This document shows positions 32,627 through 37,970 of a DNA stretch of 37,970 bases, piece after piece. Under the pieces are notes generated by a model that saw only the letters and a program-made list of their open reading frames with translations, was not told where the DNA came from and made no database searches. The DNA comes from an uncultured Prevotella sp. (GTDB lineage: Bacteria > Bacteroidota > Bacteroidia > Bacteroidales > Bacteroidaceae), in NCBI GenBank assembly GCA_937907705.1, contig CALCVP010000030.1:1-37970 (forward strand), read 5' to 3'. The translations under genes were made by a program, and so were the position numbers. The first letter of the stretch is position 1; each line of letters starts with the position of its first letter.

Positions 32627-34121
32627 GGCTGCTGTCTGTTAGTATCTGATACACCTTTTTCATGTCTACATGCTTCCTGACATGGTCTGCCAACAGGTTA
32701 TATTGCCGCTCCTTAAAGTCAGCATAGCTCTCTTGTGGCTGCGACTGCGCTATCCGTTGTGCATAAGGTTTCAGCAGAAAGTCAACAAATTCTGCATTGT
32801 CCAATATGCCATGCATATACGTTCCCATGCATTTGGCGTCTGCCACACAGCCGTCAGTACTGCCGTCAGCCTTATAACACAGTGGCGTAACAGGCTCGTC
32901 TATAGTGGCAAAGGTGCTGCCATTGTGTATCTCATAGCCATGCAGCGCAGACGGTTGCAACCTGCTCAGCGCGAAAGAGGTCTGCCGGGTAGTCTTCTGT
33001 CCATTCATCACAGTGCGCACAGGCAGCAAAGCCAACCCCGGCAAACGGTCTACTTGCCCTTCCACATGGTCAGGATCGGCTATTTCTTGCCCCAATATCT
33101 GGTAACCTCCACAGATGCCCAGCACTGTTTTGCCATTGCGATGCGCCTTGACAATGGCTTCTGCCATGCCGTTGCGCCGCAGTTCATACAGGTCTGCCAA
33201 GGTATTCTTGGTGCCAGGCACGATGATAATGTCTGCCTCGGCCATATCTTTTACATTGTTAGAATAAAACAAGTGGATACGTGCATCATGCTCCAGTGCA
33301 TCAAAGTCGGTAAAATTGCTCAGATGGCGGAGCAGCACAACCGCTACACTTACCTTGCCCTCGGCATGAGCCGAGTGCAGTTTGGAAGACAGTTGCAGAC
33401 TGTCTTCCTCTTCTATATGAATGTCCTTAAAATAAGGTACCACACCTATGACAGGCACATGACATAGCTCTTCTATCATTTTGACGCCCGACTGAAACAG
33501 TCGGATATCGCCTCTGAACTTGTTGATCAGTATGCCTTTGATGTGCTTGCGCTCTTCCGGGCGTTGCAGCATAATGGAACCATACACACTGGCAAACACT
33601 CCACCACGGTCAATATCGGCCACCAATATCACATCTGCACCTGCATGCATGGCCATAGGCATATTGACTAAATCGGTATCTCTAAGGTTGAGCTCTGATA
33701 TACTGCCGGCACCCTCCATCACTATCGGGTTATATTGTCGGGACAAGCGGTCGTAAGCATCGCATACTGCACGCCGATAGACTTGGCGACCCTCTTTCTT
33801 AAAATAATAATAAGCATCTTTGTTGCCCTCTACCTTGCCGTTGAGCACTACCTGACAAGTGTGGTCGCTTTGAGGTTTCAGCAGTATCGGATTCATATCG
33901 GTATGAGGTGCCACACCGGCAGCCTCCGCCTGCACCACTTGTGCACGGCCTATTTCAAGTCCGTCGGGCGTAACAAAAGAGTTAAGGGCCATGTTTTGCG
34001 CTTTAAAAGGGGCTGGATGGTAACCGTCTTGCCTAAAAATACGGCAGAAAGCAGCGGCTATAACACTCTTGCCTACATCACTGCCCGTTCCCGCAAACAT
34101 GATAGAATGAAGCTTTCTCAT
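32619..34121 (-). CDS. cobQ: Cobyric acid synthase
   Basis: A 500-residue ATP-dependent amidotransferase that amidates side chains b, d, e and g of adenosylcobyrinic acid a,c-diamide. The N-terminal P-loop domain has GTGSDVGKSVIAAAFCRIF and the family stretch KAQNMALNSFVTPDGLEIGRAQ. The C-terminal class I glutamine amidotransferase domain has the nucleophile Cys in GICGGYQILG and a later His in MHGILDN. Length is typical. Also named CbiP. It is first in the cob cluster, with a -7 box at 34213-34220 and a hairpin at the 5' end of its leader. No cobalamin riboswitch was recognised. Confidence 0.96.
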   Translation of the reverse strand: MRKLHSIMFAGTGSDVGKSVIAAAFCRIFRQDGYHPAPFKAQNMALNSFVTPDGLEIGRAQVVQAEAAGVAPHTDMNPILLKPQSDHTCQVVLNGKVEGNKDAYYYFKKEGRQVYRRAVCDAYDRLSRQYNPIVMEGAGSISELNLRDTDLVNMPMAMHAGADVILVADIDRGGVFASVYGSIMLQRPEERKHIKGILINKFRGDIRLFQSGVKMIEELCHVPVIGVVPYFKDIHIEEEDSLQLSSKLHSAHAEGKVSVAVVLLRHLSNFTDFDALEHDARIHLFYSNNVKDMAEADIIIVPGTKNTLADLYELRRNGMAEAIVKAHRNGKTVLGICGGYQILGQEIADPDHVEGQVDRLPGLALLPVRTVMNGQKTTRQTSFALSRLQPSALHGYEIHNGSTFATIDEPVTPLCYKADGSTDGCVADAKCMGTYMHGILDNAEFVDFLLKPYAQRIAQSQPQESYADFKERQYNLLADHVRKHVDMKKVYQILTDSSHD

Positions 34122-34154
34122 ATTGTTTATAAAGTATAAGCTAAATGATTATTT

Positions 34155-34209
34155 TGCATAAGAGAGGGGTAGCTGTCAGATATGGTACCACGAGCAAGCC
34201 TCTCTTGCA
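34155..34209 (-). promoter_or_regulatory. Leader hairpin of the cob operon
   Basis: TGCA-(TA)-AGAGAGG on one side (34155-34167) pairs with CCTCTCT-TGCA on the other (34199-34209), enclosing about 30 nt with a further GGTA/TACC pairing. It lies at the inferred 5' end of the cobQ message (-7 box at 34213-34220). It does not show the conserved B12-box or core of a cobalamin riboswitch. Confidence 0.5.
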
Positions 34210-34212
34210 TTG

Positions 34213-34220
34213 CAAAGGTA
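34213..34220 (-). promoter_or_regulatory. -7 box of the cob operon
   Basis: Minus-strand TACCTTTG fits TAnnTTTG. The nearest TTTG is only 14 bp upstream, so the -33 is non-standard. Confidence 0.5.
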
Positions 34221-34261
34221 ACAACTTTAGATGACAAAAAGGGTGAAATAGCACATGAATA

Positions 34262-34301
34262 AAATGCGTTTCCAGCCTTATAGCAGGCAGAAAACGCATT
34301 T
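34262..34301 (-). terminator. Terminator of the GNAT gene
   Basis: AAATGCGTTT (34262-34271) and AAACGCATTT (34292-34301) make a 10-bp stem with an inner GCC/GGC pairing, about 35 nt after the acetyltransferase stop. TTATTCATG follows on the minus strand. Confidence 0.7.
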
Positions 34302-34334
34302 CACGCATACAAAATATCTGTGTACAGACAATAA

Positions 34335-34853
34335 TTATAACTGCAATTCCATATCAACCACATCCAGCCAACGCCCAAACTTATAGCCTACTTGCTTAAA
34401 ACTTGACACAGGGCAAAAGCCTAACCGACTGTGCATATTGATGCTGGGCGTATTGCCACCAGTGATGCAAGCTATCAACGCATGGCAGTCAAGCTGCTTG
34501 CATGCCGCTATCAACCGCTTTACCAGCAAGGAACCTATACCTTGATGTGTGTAAGCTGCATCTACATACACCGTAGTTTCAAGAGTATGCCTATAAGCTG
34601 CACGCTCTTTCCATGGATGGGCATAGGCATAACCGATGACCTTGCCATCCAGTTCGGCTACAAAATAAGGGCAATGCCGAATTATCAACCGCATGCGCCT
34701 CAACATCTCTTGGGGCGTAACGGGAGACGTTTCAAAACTTATAGTAGTTTCCATTATATACTTTGAGTAGATGCGTGCCAAGGTATCGCAGTCATCTTCA
34801 CATGCGTTGCGTACCTGCACCTCGTGGTTCGTGTTTGCACAATTACTGTTCAT
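34335..34853 (-). CDS. GNAT acetyltransferase, PAT/MnaT-like
   Basis: A 172-residue N-acetyltransferase most like the phosphinothricin / methionine sulfoximine acetyltransferase group. Supporting marks are the start VRNACEDDCDTLARIYSKYI, the ETTISFETSPVTPQEM stretch, YVDAAYTHQGIGSLLVKRLI (acetyl-CoA-binding motif A, QGIGSLL) and the ending HSRLGFCPVSSFKQVGYKFGRWLDVVDM, which is characteristic of this group. In many bacteria these enzymes acetylate toxic amino-acid analogues; the true substrate here is unknown. It has its own promoter and terminator and looks monocistronic. Confidence 0.9.
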   Translation of the reverse strand: MNSNCANTNHEVQVRNACEDDCDTLARIYSKYIMETTISFETSPVTPQEMLRRMRLIIRHCPYFVAELDGKVIGYAYAHPWKERAAYRHTLETTVYVDAAYTHQGIGSLLVKRLIAACKQLDCHALIACITGGNTPSINMHSRLGFCPVSSFKQVGYKFGRWLDVVDMELQL

Positions 34854-34874
34854 TGTCTTTACTTTTTACTGTGT

Positions 34875-34906
34875 CAAAGATACAATCTATTCCGCTAATG
34901 AGCAAG
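34875..34906 (-). promoter_or_regulatory. Promoter of the GNAT gene
   Basis: Minus-strand TATCTTTG (34875-34882) with CTTG (34903-34906) 20 bp upstream. The leader would be about 15 nt. Confidence 0.6.
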
Positions 34907-35015
34907 AAAATGCATGATTACATCAAGTTTTGCCTAACAAAAGTAACATTTCTATAAAAAACAAGCACACTCTGTCTGTTTAACCGTCAATTAATATTAA
35001 ATATACAAAAAACAT

Positions 35016-35046
35016 TTTGCAATCTATGTATATTGCCATAACTTTG
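35016..35046 (+). promoter_or_regulatory. Bacteroidetes-type promoter of the Cys/His-rich protein
   Basis: TTTG (35016-35019) and TAACTTTG (35039-35046), 19 bp apart. The inferred start near 35052 gives a leader of about 95 nt. Confidence 0.7.
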
Positions 35047-35146
35047 CAAAACAATCATACATTATAAGTGTTTTACAGAATTACAAAACAGTAATCCTTA
35101 CACATTTTTTAGTTTAGAGAGAGAAGTTTTTTATAGACAAGTATTA

Positions 35147-35536
35147 ATGAAACACTCAAGCAACATACTGATGGCAGCGTTGCTCTCGCTCCTCATTATA
35201 TATATGGGCGTGGGCACTTACGTTACACACTGTCTGCATCACGACAAAGTGCAGATTGGTGTGCCCATGGCGTGCATGAAGCATTGCAACCATCAGGGCG
35301 GCATCAGCAAGAAAAGTTGCATGGAATACGTGTTTATGAAGCTGTCGCCTACATCAGTAGCCAAGCAACAACCTACTTGTCCGTCGCCTGTAGCCATAGT
35401 GGTCAAACTCTTTAAAGGAGCTGAGCAATGGCTGTTGTCAGCCTACTTGCCACACAACAAGGCAGCGTTGAAACAGGTGGCACCCCATGCTCCGCCAAGG
35501 CTCTACTTGTCTATTATCCGTATTCTTGTTATTTGA
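35147..35536 (+). CDS. Small Cys/His-rich exported or membrane protein, HYC_CC_PP-like
   Basis: A 129-residue protein with a hydrophobic N-terminal segment (about 8-26) and then a Cys/His-rich part: YVTHCLHHDK, CMKHCNHQ and KKSC (about 25-65), followed by KLSPTS and a C-terminal APPRLYLSIIRILV. The order (HxC near the membrane exit, Cys cluster, PP before a hydrophobic end) recalls the small HYC_CC_PP proteins that I remember lying upstream of TonB receptors in Bacteroidetes, but the motifs are not exact, so this is a weak assignment. The Cys and His could bind copper, zinc or haem. The TonB receptor lies 197 bp downstream with its own promoter region. Confidence 0.7.
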   Translation: MKHSSNILMAALLSLLIIYMGVGTYVTHCLHHDKVQIGVPMACMKHCNHQGGISKKSCMEYVFMKLSPTSVAKQQPTCPSPVAIVVKLFKGAEQWLLSAYLPHNKAALKQVAPHAPPRLYLSIIRILVI

Positions 35537-35633
35537 TAAGCTTAGTCCTTCTGCTTATGCAGAAGGTTACAAACGCAAACTTTACACCTGACCGTCTGAA
35601 CAGATAGACAGGTGGCAATGTTATATGCACTGT

Positions 35634-35672
35634 TTGCAACATGGTTGTAAAACCTTTGCAACTCAGTTGCAG
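35634..35672 (+). promoter_or_regulatory. Paired palindromes, likely operators of the TonB receptor gene
   Basis: TTGCAAC-ATG-GTTGTAA (35634-35650) and TTGCAAC-TCA-GTTGCAG (35656-35672) are two 17-bp near-perfect palindromes with centres 22 bp apart, i.e. on the same DNA face. The second covers the expected -33 region of the -7 box at 35684-35691. A metal-responsive repressor is a reasonable guess from the gene controlled. Confidence 0.6.
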
Positions 35673-35683
35673 ACTATATGCAG

Positions 35684-35691
35684 TAACTTTG
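35684..35691 (+). promoter_or_regulatory. -7 box of the TonB receptor gene
   Basis: TAACTTTG fits TAnnTTTG, without a properly spaced TTTG. The -33 region is instead occupied by a palindrome, which would suit a regulated promoter. Confidence 0.5.
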
Positions 35692-35733
35692 CAGTCATTT
35701 TTTATGTAGTTTAAGTATCAGAAAATAAGAAAA

Positions 35734-37821
35734 ATGTATAATAAAGCCAAGATTTTAATAGCTGGTTCTGCCTTGTTGGCTACAGTTCATGCCTATGCTG
35801 ACCAGCCACTTTCACGAATAAATACAGTAACCGATAGCGACTCTATCAGCCAAAGCCACACACTAAAAGACGTACAGATAACCACCCGGCGTGTGGGAAC
35901 ATCAAGATTGGCAGGTCCACTCAATGCAGTCAGCATGAGACGCGAAGAACTGTTCAAGGCTGCTTGCTGTAATTTGGGCGAGAGCTTCTCTACCAATCCA
36001 TCGGTAGATGTAAGCTATAACGATGCCACTACTGGAGCACGGCAGATAAAACTGCTCGGACTGTCGGGCACGTATGTGCAAATGTTGACAGAAAACATAC
36101 CTAACTTTAGAGGGGCTGCAGCACCTTATGCACTGGGCTATGTGCCTGGTCCATGGATGAAAGCCATACAAGTGTCTAAAGGCAGTGCATCTGTCAAAAA
36201 CGGCTATGAATCGATAACAGGACAAATCAATGTGGACTACAAGAAGCCTGAAGATGAAGAAAACATAGAGGTTAACCTCTTTCAAGATACCAAAAGCAGA
36301 ATGGAGGCTAACGCCGATGCCAACATCCACATGAACAGTGGACTGAGTACAGAGATTTTGTTGCATTATGAAAACAGTACAAAAAATCATGATGACAATA
36401 ATGACGGGTTCTTGGACAAGCCCAAAGTGGAACAATACAACCTGCAAAACAGATGGTTTTACAGACACAAAAACTATCTGTTTCATGGCGGTATAGGTGC
36501 ATTGAAGGAGAATAGAAACGGTGGACAAATGGCTGATGGGCACCACACAGAACATAATGCCGATGAACCTCTCTACCGCATAGCCTTGAAAAGCAACAGA
36601 TATGAGGCTTATGCCAAAAATGCTTTTATCTTGGATAGTGACCATGGCACCAATATAGCTCTCATGACATCGGCTTCTATGCACCAATTGGATGCTACTT
36701 ACGGTCTGAAAGGGTATGATGTAAATGAGAAAAACCTGTATGCATCGCTCATTTTTGAGACCAACTTTACCAAGGTTCACAACCTGTCGTTAGGATTGAG
36801 CCTCAACCATGATTATCTAGGGCAACATTATCGCACATTGACTGATGCTGCCTATGAGGGCAATATCGACTATAACGCACCTACGGTAAGCAGTCGTATC
36901 AACGATAAAGAAACAGTTCCTGGAGCTTATGCACAATATACACTTAACCTGGGACACCACTTTACAGCCATGGCAGGCATACGTCTGGACCACAGTTCGC
37001 TATACGGCAACTTCATTACGCCACGCTTCCACGTGAAATATACGCCTGTCAGTGCTGTCAGTCTGCGGTTGTCGGCAGGAAAAGGCTATCGTACCGTACA
37101 CGCATTGGCAGAAAACAACTATCTGATGACCAGCGGAAGGAGACTGGTAATAGACCCTCTGAAACAGGAAGATGCATGGAACTATGGAGCCAGCGCAGCT
37201 TTCTACATACCGCTGTTTGGCGAAACACTGAAGCTGAATGCAGAATATTACTATACCCGCTTTGGCAATCAGGCAGTAATAGACTATGACAGCAACCCTT
37301 CTGTCATACATATCACCAACCTGAACGGCAAGTCTTATTCGCACACCATGCAGATAGATGCTACTTATCCGCTCTTCAAGGGCATGACGCTTACTGCGGC
37401 TTACCGTCTGAATGACGTGAAAACAACCTATGGCGGAAAACTGATGGAACGCCCATTGACCAGCAAATACAAAGGATTGGTTACGGCATCATACAAGACA
37501 CCGCTCGGACTATGGCAGTTTGATGCCACATGGCAGTTGAATGGTGGCGGTCGTCTGCCTGCTGCATACACCGATAATACGACACAACTGTCTGCATGGA
37601 ACACTCGCTTTAAGGCTTATTCTCAAGTCAGTGCACAAGTTACAAGATGGTTCAGGCACTGGTCTGTTTACATTGGTGGCGAAAATCTTACCAACTTTAC
37701 GCAAGATACAACCATCTATGGAGCCAGCAATCCTTGGTCAAGTGCATTTGAACCCACCATGATTTGGGGACCTGTGCATGGCCGCATGTTCTACGCTGGC
37801 ATAAGAGTAAACCTTAACTGA
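35734..37821 (+). CDS. TonB-dependent outer-membrane receptor, probably for a metal or metal chelate
   Basis: A 695-residue outer-membrane receptor. A signal peptide (about 1-22, ending HAYADQ) is followed by the plug domain (about 45-170), with LKDVQITTRR, CCNLGESFSTNPSVDVSYND (Cys78-Cys79), ATTGARQIKLLGLSGTYVQM and VSKGSASVKNGYESITGQINV. The rest is a beta-barrel of alternating strands ending FYAGIRVNLN. The plug wording is shared by a known group of Bacteroidetes receptors. No long N-terminal carboxypeptidase-like domain and no SusD partner are present, so it is not a glycan-type SusC. The Cys pair, a His-rich loop (MADGHHTEHNADE) and the Cys/His-rich upstream protein suggest a metal or metal-chelate cargo; that is inference. 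The end of the window comes 150 bp after its stop. Confidence 0.93.
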   Translation: MYNKAKILIAGSALLATVHAYADQPLSRINTVTDSDSISQSHTLKDVQITTRRVGTSRLAGPLNAVSMRREELFKAACCNLGESFSTNPSVDVSYNDATTGARQIKLLGLSGTYVQMLTENIPNFRGAAAPYALGYVPGPWMKAIQVSKGSASVKNGYESITGQINVDYKKPEDEENIEVNLFQDTKSRMEANADANIHMNSGLSTEILLHYENSTKNHDDNNDGFLDKPKVEQYNLQNRWFYRHKNYLFHGGIGALKENRNGGQMADGHHTEHNADEPLYRIALKSNRYEAYAKNAFILDSDHGTNIALMTSASMHQLDATYGLKGYDVNEKNLYASLIFETNFTKVHNLSLGLSLNHDYLGQHYRTLTDAAYEGNIDYNAPTVSSRINDKETVPGAYAQYTLNLGHHFTAMAGIRLDHSSLYGNFITPRFHVKYTPVSAVSLRLSAGKGYRTVHALAENNYLMTSGRRLVIDPLKQEDAWNYGASAAFYIPLFGETLKLNAEYYYTRFGNQAVIDYDSNPSVIHITNLNGKSYSHTMQIDATYPLFKGMTLTAAYRLNDVKTTYGGKLMERPLTSKYKGLVTASYKTPLGLWQFDATWQLNGGGRLPAAYTDNTTQLSAWNTRFKAYSQVSAQVTRWFRHWSVYIGGENLTNFTQDTTIYGASNPWSSAFEPTMIWGPVHGRMFYAGIRVNLN

Positions 37822-37970
37822 CAAAACAGAAAGATACATACTCTTATACTGTAAGGGACAACAGACACATAAATGGTCTTGAAACATTAAAGCAAAAAGA
37901 ATGCTATAATAAAACAAATAGGGTGTCCAGTTAGATGTTCCGAAAAACAAATGCTGAAATCACCCGTTAA

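Noticed and set aside
34122..34334. Cobalamin riboswitch upstream of cobQ
   Set aside because: The leader after the -7 box is only about 85 nt and no B12-box or conserved core was found; only a simple bulged hairpin is seen.
37738..37950. Minus-strand frame at the right end of the window, considered as the edge of a mobile element
   Set aside because: It overlaps the end of the TonB receptor gene, has no transposase-like motif, and the window ends too soon to look for terminal repeats.

Overview
The window is chromosomal DNA of a Bacteroidales bacterium, most likely Prevotellaceae. The promoters are of the Bacteroidetes type, with a TAnnTTTG -7 box and, where clear, TTTG about 20 bp upstream (for example 273-304, 8046-8078, 14668-14699 and 23506-23537). 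The genes themselves (split MlaE/MlaF, a TPR-containing LytS-type kinase, a LytTR regulator, a TonB receptor with a CCNLGESF plug) point the same way. No phage, insertion sequence or CRISPR array was recognised.

Layout. The left end holds a truncated tRNA-Met(CAT) on the minus strand. A plus-strand redox operon follows (460-3201): a FabK/nitronate-monooxygenase-like flavoenzyme, a membrane FMN-binding/Fe-S protein and a membrane-anchored nitroreductase. A block of housekeeping genes on the minus strand comes next (3479-10856): asnS, a pseudouridine synthase with a long RGG-like repeat region, purB, a thioredoxin lipoprotein and a cation/proton antiporter. Then come asd (+), a lone BlaI-type regulator (+), a sugar isomerase (-), an interrupted gene of unknown function (14836-16317, -), lptB (+), and a small ABM-like protein divergent from an AraC regulator. 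From 19636 there is a TPR sensor kinase with its LytTR response regulator, a small outer-membrane barrel protein, and mlaE-mlaF. The minus-strand cluster yceD-rpmF-fabH plus era-der covers 25930-30252. A late-stage cobalamin cluster (cobQ, cobD-like, cbiB) covers 30455-34121, followed by a GNAT acetyltransferase. The right end has a Cys/His-rich small protein and a TonB-dependent receptor, probably for a metal or metal chelate.

Most notable observations. (1) The 421-codon frame at 14836-16101 is only the rear part of a longer gene. In-frame coding sequence continues upstream to an ATG at 16317 and is cut by one TGA at codon 52. (2) Three gaps (3265-3372, 19020-19150, 31481-31584) carry arrays of degenerate, partly palindromic units with an exact 22-bp period and a shared consensus. 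One runs into the 3' end of cobD. (3) Two 17-bp palindromes with centres 22 bp apart lie just upstream of the TonB receptor promoter and look like paired operators. (4) The first operon may be a membrane or extracytosolic flavin-based electron-transfer unit. Gene identities rest on reading the protein sequences by eye; no database search was possible.
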